Shown here: piece after piece, positions 14,705 through 24,564 of the stretch | Layout of the letters: each line of letters opens with the position of its first letter | How positions within the stretch are numbered: position 1 is the first letter of the stretch | Source: Pseudomonas sessilinigenes | GTDB lineage: Bacteria; Pseudomonadota; Gammaproteobacteria; Pseudomonadales; Pseudomonadaceae | NCBI RefSeq assembly: GCF_003850565.1 | Contig: NZ_CP027706.1 | Coordinates: forward strand, 5,704,001 to 5,768,000 | Reading direction: 5' to 3' | DNA: 64,000 nucleotides | Notes under the pieces: model-generated | Told to the model about the DNA's origin: nothing | The model's input: only the letters and a program-made list of their open reading frames with translations | The model's database searches: none | Made by a program: the position numbers and the translations under genes

Positions 14705-16237
14705 TCAGTCATGCCGTCTTACTCTTCCCAACAGCACGAGCACCAGGATCGCCGTCGCTGCCGCAGCCCCCGCCAGGACAAGAAGCTGAAAACGGAATGC
14801 GCCTTCATATGCCTGCAACAGCAGCGACCGTCCAACCGCTGGCCAATGCGCCAGGGCATTGTGTAGGTCACTCATTGCCAACCGGTTGGATGCTTCGACC
14901 AAGTCTGCATTCGTCATTTGCCCTGATGCGCCATCCGGCACGCAAACCACCAGCCCTGAGAGAATGTTGGCGGACATCATGGCCCCCACGGCGGCAATGG
15001 CCATCCCGTCGCCGGCCAGGCGCACCGCATTGAAGATTCCCGCAGCCATGCCCGCCCGCTCCTTGGGAACAACGCTCACGGCCAAGCCATCCATCAACCC
15101 CCAGGGCAGGCCGATGCCAATGCCGATCACCAGCATCGCCAGCAAGCGCGCGCTTTGCGCACCGCCCGATAGCGTCAAGCCCAACCAGGCCAGCCCGGCT
15201 GCCGCAATGACCAGGCCAATGCCGGACAGCACGCCGACGTTGATCCAGCGCGCCAGCACGCCGGCAACGAAGGGCACCACCAGTAGCGGCGCGGACAGCG
15301 CGATCATCATCTGCCCGGCTGCCAGTGCGCTGTATCCTTCGACCCCGATGAATCGGGCTGGCAGCATGACCAGCAGCACGATGTACGCATAGGCCGGCGC
15401 AATCGCCAGCACCTGTACCCCGACGAACCGGGCATTGGCGAACAACGACAAGTCCAGCATGGGCTTGGCCTGCCGACGTTCGATAACGACAAAGGCGGCC
15501 AGCAACATGAGGGCACCCGCCAGGCACGCCAGCACCCAGGCATGGTGCCAACCTCGCTCGGGCGCAAGAATGATGCCGTAGGTCAGCACGGCCAGCCCGG
15601 CGGTGAAGCTGATGGCGCCGGGCCAATCCAGTCCTGTGGCACCGGGGTCGCGTGTCTCGCGGGCAAATGGGGCAATGAGTGCCGATGCCAGCAAGGCGAC
15701 CAGCGCCGGTAGAAAGAACACCCATTGCCACCCCAGGGTGTCGATCAGCAGTCCAGCCATGAACGGGCCGAATGCCGCTCCAGCGCCGAAAGTCGTACCG
15801 ATCAGGCTGAATGCGCGCGTGCGGGCATGTCCATCGAACTCTTGTGTCAGTGCAGCCATCGCCCCCGCAAAGGCTGCCGCCGCGCCCAGGCCCTGAATGA
15901 GCCGCAGGATGTCGATCCAGAACACCGACGGCATGAAGGGAATGGCCGCTGTTATCACCGCGAACAACAGCATGCCGGACAGCCAGACCCGCTTGCGCCC
16001 ATAGGTGTCGGCCAGGCTGCCGGCGGCCAGTGTCGCACTGCCGTAGGTCAGGATGTAGGCATTGATGATCCAGGTTAGCTCGACCGCGCTGCCGCCCAGT
16101 GCCTGGTTGATCGAGGGAACGACCACCGCGGGGCCGGCGATGCTCAATGGAATGACGGCGGCGGTCAGGCAACCGGTGACGATCAACGCAGCTTTGCCAA
16201 ATTTCGCGTCCGACTCGAACGCAGTGCTGGTACTCAT
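14705..16237 (-). CDS. MFS drug/solute efflux transporter, DHA2 (14-helix) family
   Basis: The 510-residue protein has about 14 hydrophobic segments and DHA2 (QacA/EmrB-type) features: WIINAYILTYGSATLAAGSLADTYGRKRVWL (motif A) and AAAFAGAMAALTQEF plus GTTFGAGAAFGPFMAGLL (motif C region). It should export hydrophobic or cationic compounds by proton antiport. ATG at 16237 has AAGGGA 7 nt upstream; a longer open frame upstream has no such support. It is divergent from a LysR gene 174 bp away, the common regulator-pump arrangement. It sits in a block with a broken LysR gene and a relaxase remnant, suggesting acquisition by transfer. Confidence 0.85.
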   Translation of the reverse strand: MSTSTAFESDAKFGKAALIVTGCLTAAVIPLSIAGPAVVVPSINQALGGSAVELTWIINAYILTYGSATLAAGSLADTYGRKRVWLSGMLLFAVITAAIPFMPSVFWIDILRLIQGLGAAAAFAGAMAALTQEFDGHARTRAFSLIGTTFGAGAAFGPFMAGLLIDTLGWQWVFFLPALVALLASALIAPFARETRDPGATGLDWPGAISFTAGLAVLTYGIILAPERGWHHAWVLACLAGALMLLAAFVVIERRQAKPMLDLSLFANARFVGVQVLAIAPAYAYIVLLVMLPARFIGVEGYSALAAGQMMIALSAPLLVVPFVAGVLARWINVGVLSGIGLVIAAAGLAWLGLTLSGGAQSARLLAMLVIGIGIGLPWGLMDGLAVSVVPKERAGMAAGIFNAVRLAGDGMAIAAVGAMMSANILSGLVVCVPDGASGQMTNADLVEASNRLAMSDLHNALAHWPAVGRSLLLQAYEGAFRFQLLVLAGAAAATAILVLVLLGRVRRHD

Positions 16238-16411
16238 CGGGTATCCCTTGAAAATAGCGAGGCCATGCATGGCGCCCGCGGATTCACGGTGGTCGCGGCA
16301 ATGCCGCGGCCACCTCGTTGAATAATTGATGATAGAAAGGAACCAGTGATGGAAAAATAGTGCAAACATCACGACAAACATGACAGATCAGTCAGCAATT
16401 GGAGGGATGAA
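16238..16411. promoter_or_regulatory. Divergent promoter region, efflux pump / LysR
   Basis: This 174-bp AT-richer interval between the pump and its probable LysR regulator must contain both promoters and a LysR operator. Around 16330-16372 there is an AT-rich stretch with GTGATGG and CATCAC as imperfect inverted halves. I could not fix a precise T-N11-A box. Confidence 0.4.
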
Positions 16412-17311
16412 ATGGATAGCCACGGCGGCATGACGATCTTTGTGCAGGTAGCCGAATCGCGCAGCTTCGCGACAGCGGGACGGCAGTTGGGTATCTCCGC
16501 ATCGGCGGTCAGCAAGGGCGTGGCCCGGCTGGAGCAGAAGCTGGGCGTGCGCCTGTTTCAACGCAGTACCCGCAGCGTGAGCCTCACAGCGGAAGGCGCG
16601 CTGTTCCTCGAACGCTGTCGGCGCATTCTTGCCGAGATCGCTGCGGCCGAGCATGAGTTGGCCAGCACGACGGCGACCCCGCAAGGCCGGCTGCGGGTAA
16701 GCCTGCCTCTGGTCAGCGGGTTGATGTGGCCGGTGTTGTCGGCTTTTGCCAGCCACTATCGGCAGATCGAACTCGACCTGGATTTCAGCGACCGCTTAGT
16801 GGATGTCGTGGACGAAGGGTTCGATGCGGTGGTGCGCACTGGAGAGTTGAGCGACTCCCGACTGATGAGCAAGCGCCTGGGTATCAGCCGCTTTGTCTGC
16901 GTGGGCGCACCAGGCTATTTCGAGCAGCACGACAGGCCCCAACAGCCCGAGGACATCGCCCGGCACGCTTGCCTGCTGCATCGCGTCCCAAGCACCGGCC
17001 TGCTGGAGAAATGGCGTTTGCGACGCCGCGACGAAGACGTCGACCTACGCCCGGCACCAAGCATGACGAGCAACCACCTGGAGACGCTGCGGCACATGGC
17101 CATCCAGGGCCACGGTATCGCCTATCTGCCGGACTTCGCGGTCAAGGCAGCCCTCGATCGTGGAGAACTGGTGACGGTGTTGGACGACTGGGCCGGTTCG
17201 TCCAGTACCTTCTGGGTATTGTGGCCCTCTAATCGGCAGCTGTTGCCCAGAGTGCGGGCGTTCGTTGATTTCATGGCTGAGCATCTGTTCCCGGCGGGAT
17301 CACTCAGATGA
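16412..17311 (+). CDS. LysR-family regulator (CrgA/PA-type), probable regulator of the efflux pump
   Basis: The 299-residue protein has an N-terminal winged helix (MTIFVQVAESRSFATAGRQLGISASAVSKGVARLEQKLGVRLFQRSTR). A periplasmic-binding-like effector domain of the type-2 LysR group follows (GRLRVSLPLVSGLMWPVL, then FDAVVRTGELSDSRL). GGAGGG lies 5 bp before the ATG. Length is normal and the gene is intact. It is divergent from the DHA2 pump, so activation or repression of that gene is the likeliest role. Its 3' end overlaps the degenerate end of the relaxase remnant. Confidence 0.85.
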   Translation: MDSHGGMTIFVQVAESRSFATAGRQLGISASAVSKGVARLEQKLGVRLFQRSTRSVSLTAEGALFLERCRRILAEIAAAEHELASTTATPQGRLRVSLPLVSGLMWPVLSAFASHYRQIELDLDFSDRLVDVVDEGFDAVVRTGELSDSRLMSKRLGISRFVCVGAPGYFEQHDRPQQPEDIARHACLLHRVPSTGLLEKWRLRRRDEDVDLRPAPSMTSNHLETLRHMAIQGHGIAYLPDFAVKAALDRGELVTVLDDWAGSSSTFWVLWPSNRQLLPRVRAFVDFMAEHLFPAGSLR

Positions 17312-17467
17312 TTGGAGGTCCGCGTTGCCACCCAATTTCCAGGACACGCCTGTGCCGTGTACCCCGGCGGCAAGCTGTTGGCCTAGGCGCTGCTCGATCA
17401 CAGGCTTCCTTGGCAGCAGCGAAAATCCCATGCCGTCATCAAGCATGGCCCAGCGCCCGCTGGCGAG
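17300..17467 (-). pseudogene. C-terminal remnant of a conjugative relaxase (VirD2/DUF3363 type)
   Basis: With no start codon, the minus-strand frame reads LASGRWAMLDDGMGFSLLP, then VIEQRLGQQL, then GTGVSWKLG, ending in TGA at 17300. This is the very characteristic C-terminus of DUF3363 relaxases from integrative and conjugative elements. There the family reads ASGRFAMLDDGLGF, then PWRPVIEQRLGQQ and a GVSW-type end. Upstream of this segment the frame loses the family pattern, and the rest of the relaxase is missing. It is the main sign that the 14.4-17.5 kb block once belonged to a conjugative element. Confidence 0.6.
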
Positions 17468-17562
17468 CATGATGCAGCGCCGGAGTGCTGGGCTTGTTGC
17501 GCTGCCTGGAGCGATCCTCCATGAACTTTTCGCACAGCTCCTGACCGTAGGCGCCTGAATGA

Positions 17563-17595
17563 AAAAAGCCCCGTATCTTGCGATACGGGGCTTTT
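17563..17595 (-). terminator. Rho-independent terminator of gdhB
   Basis: A perfect 14-bp stem (AAAAGCCCCGTATC and its complement) with a TTGC loop lies 23 bp beyond the gdhB stop. On the minus strand it is followed by a run of T, the standard intrinsic terminator form. Confidence 0.9.
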
Positions 17596-17617
17596 GCGTT
17601 GCAGCGGGGTCGGTCGG

Positions 17618-20600
17618 TTACAGGCCCGACTGGCCGCTCATGGCCAGGTCCAGCAGTTCCCGGTTGGCCACTGCGTACATGGCGTAGTCGGTGCCGCTGG
17701 CGGCACGGATTTCCACCATCATCGCGCGCCAGCGCTCGACCATGCTCAGGTTCTGCTCAAGCCACAGGGCCACGCGGGCTTCCATGTCTTGTGGCGCATC
17801 GGCCATTTGCAGGACCGAGATGGTGATCGCCCGCTGCTGCCAGTCCACGTCGTCGCGGAAGGCTTCGCGTGCCTGGGCCTGCCAGTTGTTGGCCACCGGC
17901 AGATCGCTGATCTGCTGCAGGTACCACGGCAGGTCCAGGGCGCTACCTACGGCGAAGTAGGCCTTGGCCACATCGGCGGCGTTGTGCCCGGTGACGTCGG
18001 CAGCCTCGATGATCGGCAGCAGGGTGTACAGGTGGGTCGTACCGGCCACCATGCGTGCCAGCAACTCCGGTACACCAGCCTCGACGTAGGCGGTGTAGCG
18101 CGACTGCCAGCCTTCGCGGGTCGGACCTTCCAGCAGCTCGTCGAGCTTCAGGCCCAGGGCTGCCAGGTGCGGACCGAAGTGCGCCACGTCACGGGCGGCA
18201 TCCTGCTCGTTGCGACGGCTGCGCAGGAACCAGCGGGTAGCCCGGCGACCCAGGCGCATCAGCTCGTCCATCAGCTCCAGCTGCACCTGTGCCGAGACCT
18301 GGTGATCCAGGGCCTCGATCTGGCGGAACCAGTGCGGCAGGTGGAAGATGTCGCGCACGATTACATAGGCGCCGGCCACGTTGGCCGGGCTCATGCCGGT
18401 GGACTCCTTCAAGCGCTGCACGAAGGTGATGCCCATGTGGTTGACCAGGTCGTTGGCGATCTGGGTGCTGACGATCTCGCGCTTCAGGCGGTGACGACGC
18501 ATGGCTTCGGCGAACTTGCTGACCAGGGTCGGCGGGAACGCGGTTTCCATGTCGCGGGTCAGGTAGTCGTCGTCCGGCACCTGGGAGCCCAGCAGCTGCT
18601 CCTTGAGGTCGATCTTGCTGTAGGAGATCAGCACCGACAGCTCCGGACGGGTCAGGCCCTTGCCGGCGGCGACGCGCTCGTTGAGCTGCTCTTCGCTGGG
18701 CAGGAACTCGATGGCCCGGTCCAGCTTGCCACGGCCTTCCAGGTCGCCCATCAGGCGCTTGTACTCGGCGATCCGCTCGTAGGCACGACGCGCAGCCAGG
18801 GACAGGGCCTGGGTCTGTTTGTAGTTGTTGCCCAGGACCAGGCCCGCCACTTCGTCGGTCATGCTCGCCAGCAGCTGGTTGCGCTGCTTGTCGGTCATGT
18901 CGCCGGCCTGCACCACTTCGTTGAGCAGGATCTTGATGTTCACTTCGTGGTCGGAGCAGTCCACGCCACCGGCGTTGTCGATGAAGTCGGTATTGGAGCC
19001 GCCGCCGTTGAGGCCGAACTCGACGCGACCCAGTTGGGTCATGCCCAGGTTGCCGCCCTCACCCACCACCTTGCAGCGCAGTTCGTTGCCGTTGACCCGC
19101 AGGGCGTCGTTGGCCTTGTCGCCGACATCGGCGTGGCTTTCGCTGCTGGCCTTGACATAGGTACCGATGCCGCCGTTCCACAACAGGTCTACCGGCGCCT
19201 TGAGCAAGGCGTTGAGCAGCTCGGTCGGGGTCAGCTTGTCGGCCTGGATGTCGAAGCGTTCCTTCATCTGCGGCGAAATGGCGATGCTCTTCGCGCTACG
19301 GGAGAAGATGCCGCCACCCTCGGACATGATGCTGGCGTCGTAGTCGCTCCAGGCCGAACGCGGCAGGTCGAACAGGCGCTTGCGCTCGACGAAGCTGGTG
19401 GCCGGATCCGGATTCGGGTCGACGAAGATATGCAGGTGGTTGAACGCCGCCACCAGTTGCAGCTTGTCGGACATCAGCAGGCCGTTGCCGAACACGTCGC
19501 CGGCCATGTCGCCCACGCCCACCACGCTGATCGGGTCTTCCTGGACGTTGATGCCGCGCTCGCGGAAGTGACGCTGCACGCCGACCCAGGCGCCACGGGC
19601 GGTGATGCCCATCTTTTTGTGGTCGTAGCCGGCCGAACCGCCGGAAGCGAAGGCGTCGCCGAGCCAGAAGCCGTAGTCGATGGCGATGCTGTTGGCGATG
19701 TCGGAGAAAGTCGCGGTGCCCTTGTCGGCCGCCACCACCAGGTACGGATCATCGTCGTCGTGGCGAACCACGTTGGCCGGCGGCACCACGCCACCGTCCT
19801 TGAGGTTGTCGGTGATGTCCAGCAGGCCGGAGATGAAGATGCGGTAGCACGCTACGCCTTCAGCGGCGATCTCGTCACGGCTGCCGCCCAGTGGCAGGCG
19901 ACGCGGCAGGAAGCCACCCTTGGCGCCCACCGGCACGATCACCGAGTTCTTCACTTGCTGGGCTTTTACCAGGCCCAGGACTTCGGTACGGAAGTCTTCC
20001 TCGCGATCCGACCAGCGCAGGCCGCCGCGAGCGACGTTGCCGAAGCGCAGGTGCACGCCCTCGACCCGTGGCGAGTAGACGAAGATCTCGAACTTCGGCA
20101 CCGGCTTGGGCAGCTCGGGGATCAGCTTCGGATTGAACTTGAAGCTGAAGTACGACTTGTTCTGGCCGTTGGCATCGGGCTGGTAGAAGTTGGTGCGCAG
20201 GGTGGCCTTGATCAGGTCCAGGTAGCGCCGCAGGATGCGGTCCTCGTTGAGCACCTGGACGTCGTCCAGGGCGGTGAGGATCGCTTGCTCCAGGCGCTGC
20301 TGCTTGTCGTCCAGGTCTTCCTGGGTCAGCTTGCGGGCCAGGTAGAAGCGGGTCTTGAACAACCGGGTCAGCTCGCGGGCGATGTCGGTGTGGTTGTTCA
20401 GGGTGCTGGCGATGTAGCCCAGGTCGAAGCCCAAGCGGATCTGCTTCAGGTAGCGGGCGTAGGCACGCAGCAGCGCCACGTCGCGCCATGGCAGGCCGGC
20501 GGTCAGCACCAGGCGGTTGAAGGCATCGTTCTCGGCGTCGCCGCTGACGATGTGGACGAAGGCGTCCTGCAGCGTGTCGTTGAGCTGCTGGATATCCAGG

Positions 20601-22477
20601 TCCAGGCCTTCGGCGGCGGTGAAGGCGAAATCGTGGATCCAGAACTCGCGGCCATTGTTGTGGCGCAGGCGATACGGGAACTCACCCAGGACCCGCAGGC
20701 CGAGGTTTTCCAGGATCGGCAGCACGTCGGACAGCGCCAGCGGGGTATCGGCGTGGTACAGCTTGCAGTGCAGCTCGCGCTGGCCGGTCACCTGGCCCAG
20801 GGGCTGGTAGAAGCTCATCACCAGCGGGTTGCTTTCGCTCAGGCTCAGCAGGTGCTGCATGTCCACCACCGCCGAGTGGGCGGCGAAACGCTCGCGGTAG
20901 CCGGCCGGGAAACCTTTCGGGAAGTCAGCCAGGACGTTGGTGCCGTGGGCTTCGCCGAAGCTCTCGACCACCAGGCTGGCGTAGTCGTCCTGCCAGCTGC
21001 GGCAGGCCTGCACCACTTCGCGCTCCAGCAGCAGCGGATCGATGTCGATACGCTGTTTCGGGTCGACCCGCAGGATCAGTTGCACGCGGGCAAGGACCGA
21101 CTCGGAGAAGAAGGTCCAGAACTCGCAGTCGGTGGCCTGCAGGCGCTCCATCAGGACCTGCTGGATCTTCTGCCGCACTTCGGTGGAGTAGATGTCGCGC
21201 GGCACGTAGGCCAGGCAGTAGCAGAAACGGCCGTACGGGTCCTTGCGCAGGAATACCCGGATCTTGTTGCGTTCCTGGATCTGCACGATGGACATCACGG
21301 TGCTGAACAGCTCGTCCACCGGCGTCTGGAACAGATCGTCACGGGGCAGCACTTCCAGGACCTGGGCCAGTTCCTTGCCCAGGTGGGCCTTGGGCTGGAA
21401 GCCGGAGCGCTGCTCGATGACCTCGACCTTGCGGCGGATGTACGGGATCACCCGCACGCTCTCGCCATACACCGAGGAGGTGTAGAGGCCCATGAAGCGG
21501 CATTCCTTGATCACCTTGCCGTCGGCATCGATCTGGCGGATCGACACGAAGTCCGGGTAGGCCGGGCGATGCACGCGGCTGGGCAGCGAAGCCTTGGCGA
21601 ACGACAGCGGCGTCGGCTCGCGCAGGTAGTTCACGGCGTAGTCTTCGATGTGCAGGTCGTCGCCGGTGAGGCCGGCGCGCAGCAGCTTGGCCAGGCCCAG
21701 GAAGGAGTTCGGGTCATATTCGATATGCCCGCCTTCCTGGTCGGTGCCGACCACGAACTCCTCGTAGCCCAGGAAGGTGAAGTGGTTGTCCACCAGCCAC
21801 TCCAGGAAGCTCTTGATCTCGGACTTCTCGTCGGCGGCGATGGCGAACTGGCTGTTGTCGATGCTCTGGATCAGTTCCTGGACCTTGGCCTTCATCGGCT
21901 CGAAGTCGGCCACGGCGACACGCACCTCGCCCAGCACCTGCTCCAGCTCCTTGCCCAGCACGCTCAGTTCGGCGGCGTTGGCGCAGCGGTCGATCTCCAG
22001 GTACATCAGCGACTCTTTCTGCACGCCTTCGCCCTGGGTGCCCTTGGGCAGGATCTCCAGGAGCTCGCCCTTGCTGCCGCGGCGCACGCTGAGCACGGCG
22101 GTCTGCAGGGTGTGGATGCTGTAGCCGCGACGGTTGAGCTCGGTGCGGACCGAGTCCACCAGGAAAGGCAGGTCATGGTGCAGGACTTCCACCGCGGTGT
22201 GGGTCGACTGCCAGCCATGACGTTCGTAATCGGGGTTGTAGACGCGCACTTGCGGTTGCGCGTGATCGAAGCGCTCAAGCAGGCGCCAGGCAGAGAGGGT
22301 GCAGCCCGCCAGGTCGGACATGCGACGCTGGGTGAGTTCGTCCAGGGAAATGATGCCGAAGAATTGTTCAGCGAACAGCGCCACTTGTGGCAGTGCCTGT
22401 TCACTGATGTGCTGCGCCAGTGCCGCTTGCAGTTGGTGCTGGAAGTCGGCCTTGCTGGCTGCGGTGAAGAACGCCAT
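17618..22477 (-). CDS. gdhB: NAD-specific glutamate dehydrogenase, large (180-kDa) class
   Basis: The 1619-residue enzyme converts glutamate to 2-oxoglutarate and ammonia with NAD, mainly in amino-acid catabolism. Length and layout match the Pseudomonas/Streptomyces large GDH: a long N-terminal regulatory region (ACT-like segments, about 1-700), then the catalytic part with PVGAKGGFLPRRLP (active-site Lys loop), GDMAGDVFGNGLLMS and the NAD-binding region around EGGNLGMTQLGRVEF. It is intact, with a strong terminator downstream. It is divergent from a small acidic protein gene followed by moxR, the same arrangement as PA3068-PA3070. A long open frame on the opposite strand is only a codon-bias shadow. 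Confidence 0.96.
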   Translation of the reverse strand: MAFFTAASKADFQHQLQAALAQHISEQALPQVALFAEQFFGIISLDELTQRRMSDLAGCTLSAWRLLERFDHAQPQVRVYNPDYERHGWQSTHTAVEVLHHDLPFLVDSVRTELNRRGYSIHTLQTAVLSVRRGSKGELLEILPKGTQGEGVQKESLMYLEIDRCANAAELSVLGKELEQVLGEVRVAVADFEPMKAKVQELIQSIDNSQFAIAADEKSEIKSFLEWLVDNHFTFLGYEEFVVGTDQEGGHIEYDPNSFLGLAKLLRAGLTGDDLHIEDYAVNYLREPTPLSFAKASLPSRVHRPAYPDFVSIRQIDADGKVIKECRFMGLYTSSVYGESVRVIPYIRRKVEVIEQRSGFQPKAHLGKELAQVLEVLPRDDLFQTPVDELFSTVMSIVQIQERNKIRVFLRKDPYGRFCYCLAYVPRDIYSTEVRQKIQQVLMERLQATDCEFWTFFSESVLARVQLILRVDPKQRIDIDPLLLEREVVQACRSWQDDYASLVVESFGEAHGTNVLADFPKGFPAGYRERFAAHSAVVDMQHLLSLSESNPLVMSFYQPLGQVTGQRELHCKLYHADTPLALSDVLPILENLGLRVLGEFPYRLRHNNGREFWIHDFAFTAAEGLDLDIQQLNDTLQDAFVHIVSGDAENDAFNRLVLTAGLPWRDVALLRAYARYLKQIRLGFDLGYIASTLNNHTDIARELTRLFKTRFYLARKLTQEDLDDKQQRLEQAILTALDDVQVLNEDRILRRYLDLIKATLRTNFYQPDANGQNKSYFSFKFNPKLIPELPKPVPKFEIFVYSPRVEGVHLRFGNVARGGLRWSDREEDFRTEVLGLVKAQQVKNSVIVPVGAKGGFLPRRLPLGGSRDEIAAEGVACYRIFISGLLDITDNLKDGGVVPPANVVRHDDDDPYLVVAADKGTATFSDIANSIAIDYGFWLGDAFASGGSAGYDHKKMGITARGAWVGVQRHFRERGINVQEDPISVVGVGDMAGDVFGNGLLMSDKLQLVAAFNHLHIFVDPNPDPATSFVERKRLFDLPRSAWSDYDASIMSEGGGIFSRSAKSIAISPQMKERFDIQADKLTPTELLNALLKAPVDLLWNGGIGTYVKASSESHADVGDKANDALRVNGNELRCKVVGEGGNLGMTQLGRVEFGLNGGGSNTDFIDNAGGVDCSDHEVNIKILLNEVVQAGDMTDKQRNQLLASMTDEVAGLVLGNNYKQTQALSLAARRAYERIAEYKRLMGDLEGRGKLDRAIEFLPSEEQLNERVAAGKGLTRPELSVLISYSKIDLKEQLLGSQVPDDDYLTRDMETAFPPTLVSKFAEAMRRHRLKREIVSTQIANDLVNHMGITFVQRLKESTGMSPANVAGAYVIVRDIFHLPHWFRQIEALDHQVSAQVQLELMDELMRLGRRATRWFLRSRRNEQDAARDVAHFGPHLAALGLKLDELLEGPTREGWQSRYTAYVEAGVPELLARMVAGTTHLYTLLPIIEAADVTGHNAADVAKAYFAVGSALDLPWYLQQISDLPVANNWQAQAREAFRDDVDWQQRAITISVLQMADAPQDMEARVALWLEQNLSMVERWRAMMVEIRAASGTDYAMYAVANRELLDLAMSGQSGL

Positions 22478-22996
22478 CTGTGGTACTCCGCTTGAGCTTG
22501 TTATTGATGGTAGCGTCGCGTGTGTCCCCTTGAGGGGCGCCGGGGCATCCTGCTCCTGAATCTCGGGCAGAGGTTGCAGGGTGCCAGGTGAATGAAGCTG
22601 GACGAGGCGTGCAGGTCACATTCACTTCTTCCCGGGATGGGCATCTGCCAAGGCGAACGGGGCCATGCCTTGGCCGGTGACCATCACAAAACAGACGCAA
22701 CCCATTGCACTTGAGAACAAATTGTCCGCTGCGCAGCTTAACGAGTGCGATGCGACAGCTGCTTGCGATGCTGCGACATATTCGGTCAACGGCACGCAAC
22801 CGGCTGCTCACGCCCAGAACAACACTAGCAGCCACTGGAGAAAAACCTCGGGTTTTCCCCGCTTTCACGGGACTTGCGTACCAAAAATGACCGAGGCACC
22901 GATTGCGTTCACAACCTGTCCACTGGCAGACAGATCAGCAGAAATTCCCCGGCGCTGGCAGAATTGCCTCTTTTGCCCTGCCCCAGGAATACCTCC
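22478..22996. promoter_or_regulatory. 519-bp divergent upstream region of gdhB and the 22997 gene
   Basis: No gene was found. It must hold the gdhB promoter and 5' leader on the minus strand and the promoter of the small gene on the plus strand. A small hairpin (AAAACC-TCG-GGTTTT) lies near 22843-22856, and AT-rich DNA lies around 22700-22790. No operator could be named with confidence. Confidence 0.5.
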
Positions 22997-23353
22997 ATGC
23001 AGATGACCACCGCCCACCTGATCGCCAACCCCTGCGATGACGAAGAAGACAACATGGCCATGCTCTGCTGCCACAGCACCCAGGGCGAGATGTTCCTGAT
23101 GAGCCGCTATCCGGACGAGGATGAGCTGGAAATCACCCTCGACGGCGAGCCCTCGACCCTGGACGGGGTCAAGGTGACCCTCAGCCCCACCACCCTGCTG
23201 ATCGAGATCGCCGCGACCGACGCCGATGCCCTCAACGGCTCGGACCACCTGCAAATCCACCACGCCACCAGCGCCGCCGACCTGGCCGAAGTGGAGCTGA
23301 CCCTCAAGAACATCCTCAAGGGCACCGGCACCTACATCAGCCAACTGTCCTGA
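22997..23353 (+). CDS. Small acidic cytoplasmic protein of unknown function (PA3069-like)
   Basis: The 118-residue protein is strongly acidic, with no signal or membrane segment. It opens MQMTTAHLIANPCDDEEDNMAMLCCH and ends ILKGTGTYISQLS. I know of no assigned function. A gene in the same position between gdhB and moxR occurs in P. aeruginosa, so it is a conserved hypothetical. Two nearby ATGs (22997 and 23003) are both possible starts; AGGA lies 10 nt before the first. Confidence 0.7.
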   Translation: MQMTTAHLIANPCDDEEDNMAMLCCHSTQGEMFLMSRYPDEDELEITLDGEPSTLDGVKVTLSPTTLLIEIAATDADALNGSDHLQIHHATSAADLAEVELTLKNILKGTGTYISQLS

Positions 23354-23397
23354 GCCTGTGGCAGCAGGCGCCAGTTCCTAGGGTGCCGAGGGCATCG

Positions 23398-23444
23398 TGT
23401 AGCCACTACCGCAAGCTGCACATGCCCCCATAGCGGGCACCAGG
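23398..23444. repeat. REP-like repeat copy 2, degenerate
   Basis: TGTAGCCACTACCGCAAGCTGC followed by an imperfect return arm (ATAGCGGGCACCAGG) resembles the copies at 5762 and 44791 with several changes. It lies between the small acidic gene and moxR. Confidence 0.5.
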
Positions 23445-23599
23445 CTCCGGTCGTGCCAGGCGCCTTGCGAAAAAGTCGGGATTTTTTCGAAATCACTCTT
23501 TCCCCGTTAGTCGGCGGGGCCTGCTATGGATTAAAGTATCGCCCCCGGCCCAGGCGTTATCACAACGTCCGGGCGCACCCTCTCCAGGAACACTCATCG

Positions 23600-24559
<960 letters not shown>

Positions 24560-24564
24560 CCTCC

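Noticed and set aside
17594..22495. 1633-codon open frame on the plus strand opposite gdhB
   Set aside because: It is the mirror of a high-GC gene with strong codon bias; its translation is low-complexity His/Gln/Val-rich with no domain, while the minus strand is an intact glutamate dehydrogenase.
22840..22858. AAAACC-TCG-GGTTTT hairpin upstream of the 22997 gene as a riboswitch or attenuator
   Set aside because: The stem is only 6 bp with no leader peptide or conserved aptamer pattern.
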